From assembly GCA_963556145.1 (NCBI GenBank), contig OY744473.1, positions 372,001 through 436,000 on the forward strand: a stretch of DNA of 64,000 bases. The letters run 5' to 3'. Positions 12,412-23,590 of the stretch are shown here, piece after piece (positions within the stretch are counted from its first letter, which is position 1; each line of letters starts with the position of its first letter). The position numbers and the translations under genes are program-made. The notes beneath the pieces were generated by a model. The model was not told where the DNA came from, ran no database searches, and worked only from the letters and a program-made list of their open reading frames with translations. Source of the stretch: Hygrocybe punicea. Taxonomy: Eukaryota; Basidiomycota; Agaricomycetes; Agaricales; Hygrophoraceae.

Positions 12412-12582
12412 AGTTGAGTTGAAAAATGACTAAGTCCGAGTTTCCTTATACGCAAAAATTCCGCGCGAGTGCCAAGATCATTACAAACGGCTGTAAGATA
12501 AAGTCATGTAATTCTGATAACAATATTGTCACACTATTCCTGTAGCTATCACATTGATATTCTAAGATCATGTCATGTAATT

Positions 12583-13380
12583 CTGATGTTAAGATGGTGA
12601 ATTCTTCTCAGAGGTATTGCAAGACTGGAATCATTTTGTATGTGGTGATATATTAAAATCTATGCATGGTCACACTGTTAAGATTTGGCATTCCATTGGC
12701 AAGTAACTATCTTTCTTGTACCTGGAGTCTGTATAAATATGTACACATATGTTGGCACTATTTGGCTGCACACCTGTGGGTTGAACAAAATACAAAATCT
12801 TGTTCATGTCTCAATTTTTCATCCTTACACTTGTATTGAGCATTCAAATTGGACAATAAGACAATAAGTGAGATAAGATAGACTTCCAAGACCTTGAGAT
12901 AAGATTAGATAAAATTAATTCTAAGACCTTGAGATAACATCAGATAAATTCCAAGAAGATTTAACATGAGACCATTATAAGATAAGTGAATGAGAAAGAC
13001 AATGGTTAAAAGGCAGAATTTTTTCCCCTCCTATTACTCAATAACAGATATTCTAATATCATTGGTTACCAATGAATACCAGAATTAGTGGTCAAGACAT
13101 TGTTGGCAACTGATGCTACATTGACATCAATATGCTTGATGTGATGTATTTTCATCTAGGTAACCATAAATTATCTGAGTTGACCTGGCTGTCATCATAG
13201 TGATACTGGATGTTACTTATGATGTATCAGATCAGGTCTTATAAGACTTTCTCATTTCATGTTCAATTTCCTGATGGCCACTATCGGTAACGTTAGCGTC
13301 TTTCAAAGTTTTCCCCACCTTCAACAAAGCGAATTTGATCTACCCATAATTTACCGACAACTAGTACATTACATCTACTC
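12583..13380. other. AT-rich non-coding stretch
   Basis: Low-GC DNA between the 69-bp repeat and the F-box remnant. It has short repeats of the AAGACCTTGAGATAA type near 12885-12945 and no coding evidence. Confidence 0.45.
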
Positions 13381-13419
13381 CCCCGATTTCACCAAGAGTT
13401 ATTCGATGCCATCATGAAT
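13381..13419 (+). pseudogene. F-box-like gene, 5' fragment left of the KDZ insertion
   Basis: The frame reads PRFHQELFDAIMN and stops being host sequence at the TSD (13412-13419, TCATGAAT). The partner fragment at 32469 continues in the same frame. Together they give the F-box-like pattern ELFDAI, then LHPDKN, then LVACSVVCKA. The upstream start was not found. Confidence 0.55.
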
Positions 13420-13757
13420 CACCTGTGAAGCCCACCAAACCCCTCTAATTAGAGGTTACATCCTATCTGGGTGACACCTCTAACTAGAGGGTATTTATCG
13501 TGGCTAGGGCCTCCTTCAATAAATGTTCAATAGCTATAGGGTACTTGGAAAAATTTTAACATCTGGCCTTGGACTATAGTGTGTTTCCGGCCCCGCCTCC
13601 CGCTCACTGTTGTCCCAATCTGGACATCCCAATGTGGATGTTCTGATTTTGTGCGCGCTGACCAATGTCCTCAATTTGGACTTGTCCTCGGCATGTCAGC
13701 GCCACGTCACAGACACATGCGCTCAACATCCCGCCACCCCTGCTCAACATTTCTCAC
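13420..13757 (+). repeat. left terminal inverted repeat of the KDZ element
   Basis: Matches the complement of 32131-32468 with few substitutions. It contains two 14-bp palindromic motifs, CCTCTAATTAGAGG and the imperfect CCTCTAACTAGAGG, near 13441 and 13475. Confidence 0.92.
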
Positions 13758-14030
13758 AGCAAGCTCAGAATTTATCATTTAGCCTGTAGTTTGTTGCTTA
13801 CCCAGGTAGATATTGTACCAATAGCATCAATTTTTATTCCGAGAGCTGTGTGGCTATGTGTAGTAAGGGGTGGTGTAATTTCCAAAAAAAAAAGGCAGTT
13901 TCAAACTAAAAAGACGGGGAGCAAACAAGGGTGACTTCTTTCAAGCAGGGAGCAGGTCACTAGTGGGTGGGTGTTAGTCAAGCACAGATGATACAGCTCA
14001 GCTTGCTTGCCTGTACTGTGGTTGCCAGAC

Positions 14031-15695
14031 CTACTCATCATCCACACTCTCTTCCCAACTTTCATCGGTGTCCGAGATGATGGACTTGCTTCTCGCAGGG
14101 GCTTCCTTCGCTTTCCTGGGATGCGCAGCCTTGAGGGTTTTCCTCCCAATGGTACGGGACTTTGTGCTCGTGGCAACCTTCATTTGTTTCTTCTGCGGGC
14201 GCTCGTCACCCTCTTCGTCATTGTCGTCATTCCAGTTGGCATGGGGTCTCGTGCTCACCGCCACCTTTTTCTTCTTCTGTGGGCGCTCGTCATCCTCCTC
14301 AACGTCACCATCTTCATCACCATTGGATGCTGGGGACTCGCAATCAGGTGCGTGGGTCATTTTGTGTGGGCGTTTCTTGCCCTTGTCACTTCGCTCCTTG
14401 TGCTTCTTTCCTATGACCTCACCTTGAGAGCGCCGACTCTCGACATCCGCAACATGTTGCTTCACCTGTTGCTTAGAGAGCCGGACCCACTTGCATGACC
14501 CTGACTTCAATGCATCCCGAAGTTTTCGGATGTCACCCATAGCACCAATTTCGGAGGGGCTGACAAACTTGGGGTATGTCCAACCAACTAATTTGACCTT
14601 GTAGTGCTCAAAGATGGAGCTCTCATAGTTGGTGTAGTTCATAGCGATATCCTTGGCTTTCGTGGCAAATTCTGTCAGAGTATGAGTACGCTGTAGCATC
14701 ACAACTTAATAGATGAACTTACTAAGACCCGAGAGTATTATCTTGGTGCATTGTGCACGAACTGCGGGCAATGTGTCGTGGGCTTCACCATCTGTTGCAC
14801 AATCAGGTGATGATCAGTAGTACAGGCAGGCAAACAACTCACTCTTTGTACGAGAGCAAGCCCACTGCTCGAACAATCTTGAGACGTCCCAAGGGTCCAT
14901 ACCGTAGGTGTCTCGGAGGAACTCCATTGAGTTTCCGGACTCCAGCCATTCCGGCTCCACCGTATCGTTGATATGACCGCGGGTAATGAAGGCAATGGCG
15001 TGAATTCCAGTGCGTGAAGCAAGGTTGTCCAACTGACGAGCGGGTCAACAACACCGGCAACATGACCTATGGCATGACAAACCTCCAGGCTAACTCGATC
15101 CACTGTAGTCCTAACATCCTTTGCAGCAGAGATGTTTGATCTCCGAGCGCCCAATTTATTGGTAGCGCGGTACTCTTCAAGACCTCTGATTAGTTCGGCC
15201 TGCTTCTCCTGGGGCATGTCGTTAAGATCTGGGCATGTCGTTAAGATCCGGGTCTTCCTTGGCCAGCTTCTGGAGATCTGCTAGGCGTAGCCGCTCCCCA
15301 GGGGGCAAGTCTACAAGCAGGTGTCATCAAAGCATAAGTGAGCAGACAGGGAGCAATACATTACCTTCATTCAACTCTACACTTTTGAAATCGGAGATGG
15401 CATTGTGTAGGGTAGGAGCCCTGCATTGTTTGTATAACGTGTTGCCAAGGATGAGCTGCTTGATATAGGTTGCTTTTCGACTGTGAGCATGTGCAAGCGC
15501 TTCAATTTTAGCATCGACTTCCTCCACCAAAGTGTTGATATCGGTCTGCATCGCCGCGTATTTTGCCCTGGTCCGCTCTCGTGTGATCTTACGCGTTGCT
15601 GAGGTGGTTGAAGATTTCGTTCGCGCACCGACGACGATGACATCTTTGGTGGGGTTGCGCCCAGCCCAAGTGCCGGAATCCTGTCGAATTGACAT
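14031..15695 (-). pseudogene. KDZ-element accessory gene, frameshifted
   Basis: A multi-exon gene of the kind found beside KDZ transposases in agarics; function unknown. From MSIRQDSGTWAGRN (15695) it runs through a basic region, a helical segment (INTLVEEVDAKIEALAHAHS) and ERLRLADLQKLAKEDPDLND. A perfect 19-bp tandem duplication (15212-15230 and 15231-15249) then shifts the frame to a stop. Past it come PQEKQAELIRGLEEYRATNK, DNLASRTGIHAIAF, WECSG-free exons ending EQWACSRTK, and a last exon (14702-14031) with TYPKFVSPSEIG, basic stretches and an acidic tail DTDESWEESVDDE. Without the duplication the frames join smoothly. A DNA- or chromatin-binding role is only a guess from its charge. Confidence 0.7.
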
Positions 15696-15801
15696 GAAGT
15701 TCAACAACGCACACGTGCAACAAAACATGTATTGTGATAAGTATTAATATATGAATATTTATTCCCCATCCTCCAGACCACTACTTTCCGTGTGTTGCCG
15801 T

Positions 15802-15949
15802 TGGAGTGGTACCGAGGTACCACTCCGGGGGCTCACGCAGGACTCGAGGGAAAGGTCGACTGGATAGGAAGGATGGACTGACTACTACATCTGGAAGGCT
15901 ACTGACTAGGTCAAACCGTGGGAACCTGATCACGTGACTGACTACTACA
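15802..15949 (+). repeat. left LTR of the non-autonomous retroelement
   Basis: Starts TGGAGTGGTACC and ends ACTACTACA. An 11-bp perfect inverted repeat, GGAGTGGTACC / GGTACCACTCC with a 2-nt GA spacer, sits at its very start (15803-15826). Confidence 0.87.
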
Positions 15950-17791
15950 AGTGCCCCTCCTCCTCATGGTGACATCCTCGTCACCATACCGCTACTAAAA
16001 GAAAACAAAAGGCAAAACAAAACTGACCAAGAAAAAAACTCTCCAGTCACGACTCCCAGTCCCTCACGATGCCCCGGGCCTTATACGTGAGGCGGGACCG
16101 TATCGTCCTCCAAGATCGTTGGGGGTGGTAGATGACCAAACTGTAACTCTGCTCTGCTCCTCCATCCTCGAATGCCTCTGGGACTCACATCGCAGGGTAG
16201 GATAAAAACGTTCAAAACCATAAGTTCTTGTAGCCCAGGGTGTGAGTTCTTGTGATCCGAAAATAGACTGGGTGGTTCGTGCGAAAGTAAATAGGTACGG
16301 TGCTGTCGAGCAGTGATGGTTCATAGATAGGTCGAATATCCAATAAATGTCGAGGGTGGGGAAAGGGGATGGGACGGGACAAGGTACAGTGTAAACAGGG
16401 GAAAGGGAAAACGTACGGGTGCATTGGGCCATGCGGTGGCATCGGGGATTCTCGATACGAGGGGACTAGCGCTGGGGTGCTAAGTGGTCGCGGCGGTGAC
16501 TCGTTTGGGTCCCTACGGGTCGGGGAAGTCGCCAGGGTCGAGACGAGGTCGCGGGGAGCTGAACGAGGGCTCAAGGAACCGGGTATGGTGCAAGAATCCG
16601 GCCGAGAGATGGTGACGTGGCGGAACGCGGTGGGGGTCTGGGAACGGTGGGCACGGTGGTATTGGATCGAGGTGGGGTGCTCCGGGATGGTGAACGGGTG
16701 GGCCGTGAGCTTCGTGAGTCGGTCCAGGGCTGGGTATGTTGGCAGAACGGGGCCGTGTGATGGTGACGTGGCGCGTGGCCCGGGTGTCTGAAAACAACGG
16801 TGGGGGCTCGTTTGGCGCAATGGAGGTGAACGGGGTGTCCTGGCCGGTGGAACGAGGGCACGGGTGGTCGAATGGGTCCGTGTGGGGCTGGGGTACACGA
16901 AAGAACGGGGGTCCAACGGGTGGGCGCGACGGATCCGTGGTGCGACCACAAACGGCGGTGGGGCTCATTCGGGGCGTTAACGAGACGCAGGGTGTTCTGG
17001 GGGGTGGGCCGCGAGTTTGGTGAGTTGGTCTGGGCCGGTTGTGCTGGCAGAATGGGGCCGCGCGATGGTGACGTGGTGCGTGGCTTGGGTGTCCGAGAAC
17101 GACGGTGGGGGCTCGTCTGGGGCCAACGGGGGGCAACGGGGGGCCCTGGTGGATGGAACGAGGGCACGGGGGATTGAACGAACGTGGGTTGGGAACGGGA
17201 CATACGAAAAGCGGGGGGTTGAAGGTGATGACGTGGCAGGGGCTTGGGTATCCAAAATGGACGGCAACGGGGGGTTCTTTCGAGCAGAATGTGGGCACTG
17301 GGTCGTCGAGCGTGAACGCGGGGGCCTGGATGGATACGCTAAAATATGGGGGGGTCAAAAGGTGGTGACGCGGCTGTACGCGGGTGGCCGTTGGGCATCA
17401 AAAATGGACGTCGATGGTGTTCCTGGGACGACGTGGGGCGGAACGGGGGCCGTAAGACGTTGAAGGAAAGCTTGAGAGGCCGTCCTTGGTCTGAGAAGAG
17501 GAAACGGGGCGCGAACGCGGGTGGCGTGGCCTGGGGCTTTTGGGTGCTCAAAAAGGGTTGAGTCCGCGTTTCTGGGTCAACGATGGTCGACGCGGGGCCC
17601 TGGTGGACTGAGCGAGGGTGCCGGGGGGTAACGCGACTGAGGTACGGCCGTGAATGAAGGGAAAATGCGCCGTCGCGCAGCAGGGGTGGTGAGGCCGAAA
17701 AAAGGTCGTCTCGCGAGAAAGAAAAACGTCAGGAGTGAGAAACCAAGAGAAAAAGAGGTGCGTGGGTCGAAAAACACTCTCATCACCACGT
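15950..17791. repeat. GC-rich internal repeats of the LTR element
   Basis: Degenerate tandem units of about 140-160 bp recur through the interior. The motif ATGGTGACGTGG marks them near 16610, 16751 and 17064, with variants near 17226 and 17363. Long proline-rich frames on the minus strand (for example 16513-17358) follow from this biased composition and are not called as genes. Confidence 0.65.
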
Positions 17792-17949
17792 TGGAGTGGT
17801 ACCGAGGTACCACTCCGGGGGCTCACGCAGGACTCGAGGGAAAGGTCGACTGGATAGGAAGGATGGACTGACTACTACATCTGGAAGGCTACTGACTAGG
17901 TCAAACCGTGGGAACCTGATCACGTGACTGACCAGGCACAACTACTACA
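17792..17949 (+). repeat. right LTR of the non-autonomous retroelement
   Basis: Near-identical to the left LTR except for an extra CAGGCACAA-like insertion before the terminal CTACTACA. The TSD CCGT follows at 17950. Confidence 0.87.
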
Positions 17950-18140
17950 CCGTCTAACTATGAAAATAGGCGAGTTTTGTTATTTCAAGCTTCAAGATTC
18001 CGTGTGACTTCTTTGCAGAACCTCTCAACACCCGCAAGTCCCAGTTTCACTATCCAGCACCGTCAGGGCTGCCGTCTCCCTCATCTCCATCCTCTGTGTC
18101 CTCTATTATATTTTCCTCTACCTCGCCATCCCTTTGTGAA

Positions 18141-18813
18141 ATGGCCCGAGGAGTAAGCCTTCCTGTTCCTGAAGACCCCTTCGAAGTCGCCGCACAGAAA
18201 TCTCTTCGGCACGTTCCTGTTCCACTGACCACTGTTGATAGTCCTACTAAGACGGGCAAATCCGTTGCCTACGTTGTGTTCAATGGCAGGAAAATGGGCG
18301 TGTTTGATACTTGGTAAGAACCACCATCTCGTGCTGCAGACCTCGCTAACTATGTTTATAGGAATACTTGTTCATCGATGACCAGCGGATTTCCGCACGC
18401 CAGATTTCGTGGGTTCTACAGTGCTGCAGCGGCTCATGAAGCATGGGAGACCGCAGTTGCGAATGGAACAACTGGACTTACAACAACTCCCTCCAGCCCC
18501 CAGCAGCCCCGGGACACTTTCCCTCAGGCCGGCAGCCCCTCCTCGCCAAGTACTTGTGTGGGTGGACAGTCAGATGAAGAATCCTTCTGGGTGGTATTGC
18601 GAGGTGCATTGCCAGGCGTCTACCATGGCAGGTAAGCCCCCGGAGCCTTGTATCTGCATGTCTAACAATACCTGCAGGTTAAAGGCTAATGCTGCCCTCG
18701 GTTGTCTGTCAACTTCCATTGTTGAGCGTGCTCGCAACCTCACAGAAGCTGACTGCCTGTTCGTTCTTGGGTACATGGCGGGCGATGTGGTACCTGAGCC
18801 GAAAGTTGAATAG
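18141..18813 (+). CDS. RNase H1 N-terminal (viroplasmin-like) domain protein of the KDZ element
   Basis: Small protein of two divergent copies of the RNA/DNA-hybrid-binding domain found at the N-terminus of RNase H1. Domain 1: AYVVFNGRKMGVFDTW, intron, then NTCSSMTSGFPHARFRGF and AHEAW. A Ser/Pro linker follows. Domain 2: ESFWVVLRGALPGVYHGR, intron, then LKANAALGCLST. There is no RNase H catalytic domain. Introns lie at about 18314-18360 and 18632-18678, both GT-AG. The ATG at 18141 gives MARGVSLPVPEDPF; the stop is at 18811-18813. It lies between the LTR element and the KDZ transposase, same strand as the latter. It may bind nucleic acid for the transposon; no break is visible. Confidence 0.7.
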
Positions 18814-19184
18814 GAAGCATCCTGTTTGCTACTCAAGGTATCACATCCTTCTGCCTGTAATGTAGTGTCGCCGTTTGCTCCTTGTTCTGTATGATGTAAT
18901 GCCTACCCCCCTCTCAATATCACTCTGTTGCGCCCGCTCTGCATGGTGAATTGTGTGGTTTACACAAAGATATGAAAACCCATCAAAAGTTTAGTAAATT
19001 CTCCCTAATAATTAGTATACAAGATATATGTACTTTAACCTAAGTATACAGGGTGACAAGGATGTAGTGCTACGGGAAGATGTGGAAGGTTGGAGTGGTG
19101 GAAAGACGTTGGGTCACGGTAGTGGTATACGTGCCACTTGTAAATGTACATGTATATGGCCACTTGTTTGTTTGTTCTTCCCAC
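18814..19184. other. spacer before the KDZ transposase
   Basis: Non-coding sequence between two KDZ genes. It presumably holds the transposase promoter; no specific element was recognised. Confidence 0.35.
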
Positions 19185-20741
19185 ATGGGGAAGCACCCAA
19201 AGACTCGCAATCTCACCACCTCCTCGTCTCGAAGAGTCTTGTACTCGGGCAGCCAGACAAATTCCACAGGACGGCACATACCCTTCAAGGAATCCCTTGG
19301 TCAACGACAGATTAGAGTACGCCAGGCTTCTACAGCCGAATTGCACCGCCAGCGCCTACTAGGTATTTTTTATTCATATCAGCCTGACTTCTACCTGACG
19401 AGCTTTGCAGAGATGACTGCAGCAGAGCATCGTGCTTATGATGAACAACGTAATGGCCAACCTGATGAGAGGGATGAAGACTGGATGATGATGGAGGATG
19501 TGCTCACTGGTGCCGATTGCATAGACATCAGCCATGCTGGTGGAGAGTTTGCGGAGGTGGCTCGGGCCATGGAAGATGAGCTTGTGGATAATTTCAAGAA
19601 ACGGTAGGCTTGCAGTAACCTTTCTGCAATTGACACTGACCTTCTAGAAATCGCAAACGTGCTGACCATCGTACACGATGAGATTGCACTGAAAACATTC
19701 ACACCCACTTCGCTCAGCAGATGGAAAAGATGACAGATGCCTATGTGAGATGGGAGCTGCAGGGAAGGCAGCTAGGTGATGTGACCTCAGAGGGTGAGTA
19801 TCAAGTCAACGTCATTGACATTTTCCGTAAGCCCTTGTTCCTTGTGTCTTGTCTTCAAACCGCTTATCCACCCGAAGAATCTTACCCTGTCAAGTTCCAC
19901 TTACTCCCAACAGATGCCTACATCACCACTGCCTTCATTCGACACGGTCTCATCCCCTGTTCCCCTGCCAAACCTTCTGTTGCCATCACTATCCACGCTC
20001 TTGAACTGTATCGGACGGCACACTTGCGTTGTCCGCATCTCGCGGTGCAACGATTTGTGAAAACTCTGTGTGATCTCCACTGTGTAAGTGCATTGTCATT
20101 ATAGTATTTGCTTGCACCAATGTCGTGTACTTTAGGTGCCTTTCAAGCCCTATCTCTCCAGACAATTTTCTATCGCATATGATGTCTATCTGGCCATCCG
20201 TTCCACTGTTGACAGGTGTGTCCAACATGCCCTGGGCCGTGAAACCCCCAATTGGCGGCTGAAGCATTGCTGCCCACCCTGTACTTACAAACTCAAAGAT
20301 GAGCCACAGCTTACATACAACATACTTTTCACGATGGATGGTAACAACTCACCGAAGCGCATTCTGCTTTGCGGTCCAACGACCGATGGTCCTGATGGTC
20401 AGCCCATCGTTGGGCCGGCGATTGATCGGATTGACACAAGAACCATCAATAGCGACTATTATCTGCCACGAGCGAAGGTCGACAAATGGGAAAAAACTGT
20501 GCTGCAGGAGTTGCTGGCTGAGGATGGCCAGGTGAGGTTCTAACCATAGTCTACTGTTTCTACTCACACTGGCCAAGTCGGATGACCCCGATATCAACCC
20601 TTGCTCTGATCGTTGGCGAAACATGGCGACGGAATTCACAGCGCGAATGTGGGGGATTTTTGATGAGACCGGGATCTTCCTCTCTCTCTGCCGACATGGT
20701 TTCGTGTTGCTCATTGCGGATATGGTTCGGAGCGGTGAACT
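19185..20741 (+). pseudogene. KDZ transposase, 5' half
   Basis: N-terminal half of a Kyakuja-Dileera-Zisupton transposase, cut from its 3' half by the Plavaka insertion in an intron. It starts MGKHPKTRNLT at 19185. Exons follow with EHRAYDEQRNGQ, MEKMTDAYVRWELQG, the hydrophobic block AITIHALELYRTAHLRCPHL, a Cys cluster (CCPPCTYKL, about 20270-20300) typical of the CxC domains before KDZ transposases, and LFTMDGNNSPKR with the first catalytic Asp. The last exon ends at 20741 after LIADMVRSGE and two bases of Leu. Codon 19679-19681 is TGA where a Trp codon would keep the frame (HRTR-stop-DC), so the gene is dead even if the intron were spliced. Confidence 0.82.
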
Positions 20742-21109
20742 GTAGGTGGCTGATATCAACCTTTTATTCATACACCGCCGTTGGCTTGGTCATCCCAAAC
20801 CAACCATGTGACCTAAGAAGCCGAAGCGAGTCAGGTCCAGCCATGCTTCTATATAAAAAGGGCAGCGTCTGTCCGATATTCGGGCTTCGCCGCAAGGCAT
20901 GAGTGTAGAAGATCGACATAGATTGGATATCAGCTTCCCATGTCAGGTCTAGTACATATGGCCAATAAGGGATTGATGTCGGACAGTCATGAGCTGAACA
21001 TGAAGGATTCTGGTATAATTTTCTTGTTGAAAGTTGCTGGCGCATTTGGGGGCGGGAATGTGTATATATACGAAGCGGTAAAAAAATACATGGACGCAGT
21101 GAACTACCA

Positions 21110-22646
21110 CTAGCTAGATGTCAAAGCTCCTCCAGCATTCTCCTCCTCTGCAATAGCCGCATTCAGGTCTTCATCATCGGCATCATCTGCCTCGAGATGA
21201 GCCAAATCGGTATCCGAATAACCTTCCATCTCCTGAATTGCATTTGATATCTCGCGCTGCCACGCAGGGATAGATTCATTTGAAGCGGGTCGTTTCTTTG
21301 GAGGACGTAGTTTGTGGTGTTTCTTCAGTGTTAGTTCAAATACACTATTATAACATCATCAATACTGTGCCAATGATAAACGTCGCACACGCACCGGCTG
21401 ACCCGTTTAGACCGTTCAGGCTCCGGGGTTTCCTTGTACTGTGCTCGGCGCTGTTCAAGCGTTTCATCAATCCAGTCCCAGAAGTGTTTCTCGCGTTTCT
21501 CATTCTTGTTCACGGCATCTCGATAGTCAACAAGTTTAATTTGCTAAAAATATCAGATATATTAGTTTGCGTGGGCAGACGAATGAGGTATGCTTACGAC
21601 CCAAGCCCAGCGGCCCCACATAGTGTCAGTAACTGAGATTCCCGATGTGCCGATGAGTGACCTGACAACAGCGTAAATGTCTTTCTTCTTATCCCAAGCT
21701 AGGAGAAGCTATATTTGGCCAATTTATGATAAGTAGGGGTGGGCTGCCAGGCTAGGAATAACTGTACCTTCCGTTTGATTTCAGCACGGCAAGATGCGAG
21801 ACACTTGCTGAGGTGAGTCGCAAATGCCTTCGATGGGATGAAGTCATGGATTTCCTTTGGTATGCGGTATTGATTGGGGTGGAGACGAATGTGATGCTAT
21901 AACGTCAAACGAGATTTGTTAATTAATGATGTTGAGAGACGGTGAGCTCACCAGGCAGCGCGAAAGAAGGCCAGTCTTGTAGCTGGAGAGGCCAGGGTCC
22001 AGTAATATTGTGTAGAGCTTTGCGGTGACGTGTTCCTGTGACAGGGAATAATTGACGCCAGTTCGGGTCAACGGTTGCCACTTGCCTTGAACTGGGGAGA
22101 CTTTAACCAGGCCTGCCCTGACATATCCGACGCCTGCCCTTGATCGCGTGCCAACCTCGCATAGAGAGTGATTATCAATTCATGTGTGCAAAGCTGGTAA
22201 TTTAGAAGCGGCTTGAAAATTAAATTCAGATGCGCTTACTTGGCTTTTGGTGACGATGTCGTCCTTTTCTGCTGTAGGCACATCATATTCAACGCAGACT
22301 TGTTCAGCAAACTCCGCAAAACGAAGTTTTTGGTTCTTGGACCAAGACTGCAATTCAGGCTCCCGTTGCCGGCGGTGAAGCACGCTTGGAGAGTGTAAGC
22401 TGGGGCTTCTGGTATTAAGTTGAGGCCCAAACCGGCTCCTTGTTGCTGCAATGGTGATAAGCAGCATAGAAAAAAACTAGATGGTTACAGACCTGGGGTC
22501 CTTGCAACCGAAGCAAGTAGATTCAGTCCAGAAAGACGCTCCTGGTTTCCACCGCGAGGTGAAGGTTGAACCCTGTTGGTCGCGGCATGCATCGGTGTTA
22601 TAGGGAAATCATGATCTTCAAACTCGATGTCGTCCATGAGGCCCAT
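21110..22646 (-). CDS. Plavaka accessory protein, unknown function
   Basis: Multi-exon gene next to the Plavaka transposase. It starts at 22646 with MGLMDDIEFEDHDFPITPMH, then a Ser/Pro/Arg-rich region. Next comes WSKNQKLRFAEFAEQVCVEY, a helical segment (AKLYTILLDPGLSSYKTGLL), HHIRLHPNQYRIPKEIHDF and FATHLSKCLASCRAEIKRK. WAWDK-like residues then lead to VNKNEKREKHFWDWIDETLE, and a basic/acidic tail ends ENAGGALTSS (stop 21110). About seven short GT-AG introns are implied. I do not recognise a catalytic motif; the layout resembles accessory proteins encoded with CACTA-type transposases, possibly binding DNA. Exon borders are approximate but no forced break was seen. Confidence 0.6.
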
Positions 22647-23590
22647 CTTGTATCCATAAAATGTATGTCGAACACGGCACAGTGCTGGCAGGCGCTTGAA
22701 GGGACTTTGTAAAAAAAAACAAAAAAATGCAAGTCACGGGTTCTCACATTCGGAATCTTCCATACCGTGTGAAACACTCATGGATGACAAGCTTAAAATA
22801 ACAGATGGCAAGCACTCAGGAATAGAAAAGCAAGAAATGTCTTGCAACTGAGTTGAATAAGATTGGAGAATTCTCAGCTGTTGCAAAACAGGATGGGCAC
22901 AAAGACCAGTTTGAGTTCACCTGCAATCCTCCAGAGGAAGTATAGTGTTGCCACAGCTCGCAATACACAGGCGATGACTCTTTCTTTATCCAACATCACC
23001 ACTGCTGTTGTGATGGTGGCTGTGACTGTGGTTGTGACTTATCAGCACCATAGGGTGAACACAGCAGCTGTAGCGGCAAAGAAGCTGATGGTTGGTGGTG
23101 GTGGTGGTGCCTGCGAGCCTGAGTTTGAGGTCCCCATGTTGCAGGGTGTTGGGATGCGGCTTTTTTGTCATTGTGCATAGCTAGACAGATATTTGTTGAT
23201 AAAAGTAAAGAAAAAAAACTTACCAATGCAGCAGAGATTGGTGCATGACCCTCCACTACATCTGGGACTGGCACGTGTCACTTGTTGTCGCTGCTGGCAC
23301 TGCTGTTGCTGTCATTGCCACTGCTGCTGTTCTGTTGCCATTGCTGTGGTCATTGGCCATTGCTGCTGCTGTCTGGGCTGCTGTTGCCTCAAGATCATTG
23401 TGCTGTAATCCAAAATAAGTTGATAGCAATAAAAAAAAGAGACATAACAGGAGTGGGTCCTCGGCTTCCGTTGCCACTTCATTAATTATACATTAATGTC
23501 AGGCATTGGAGGTCATCATTGGTCTACATTAATGTAGGGAATAAATCGATATAGGCGAAAGGGGAGAACAATATTTTACATGTTCACCGG
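22647..23590. other. non-coding, CAG/CTG-rich stretch inside the Plavaka element
   Basis: Low-complexity DNA with imperfect GTG, CTG and TTG runs near 23000-23110 and 23280-23400. Frames here are Ala/Gln- or Cys/Leu-rich by composition only; nothing else recognised. Confidence 0.5.

Larger units (their letters stand above)
9726..12493. mobile_element. Tc1/mariner-type transposon, 2768 bp
   Basis: Ends are inverted repeats of about 63 bp starting CAGCCGTTTGT and containing GATCTTGGCACTCGCG; left and right differ by one substitution and one 2-bp indel. It is flanked by TA at 9724-9725 and 12494-12495, the duplication expected for this superfamily. It holds two convergent genes: a DD34E transposase on minus and a 438-aa companion gene on plus. 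Both are intact, and the termini nearly identical, so the insertion is probably recent. Confidence 0.93.
9608..12582. repeat. 69-bp tandem repeat, three units, split by a transposon
   Basis: Units start at 9608, 9677 and 12514 and share CTGATAACAATATTGTCA, CTGTAGCTATCACATTGAT and GTCATGTAATT. Unit 2 is cut: 49 bp lie left of the Tc1/mariner element and 18 bp (12496-12513) lie right of it. Removing the element plus one TA rebuilds a 67-bp unit matching its neighbours. Confidence 0.85.
15802..17949 (+). mobile_element. non-autonomous LTR retroelement (TRIM/LARD-like), 2148 bp
   Basis: Two direct long terminal repeats (15802-15949 and 17792-17949) start TG and end CA. A 4-bp duplication CCGT flanks them (15798-15801 and 17950-17953). 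The right LTR has a 9-10-bp insertion near its 3' end. The interior has no reverse transcriptase or integrase; it is GC-rich and built of degenerate ~140-160-bp repeats. Movement would need enzymes from elsewhere. The strand is nominal. Confidence 0.85.

Noticed and set aside
16513..17358. 281-codon proline-rich open frame on the minus strand (and overlapping 245- and 210-codon frames)
   Set aside because: They lie in GC-rich tandem repeats inside an LTR element, several frames are open at once, and the protein is low-complexity Pro/His/Arg without domains.
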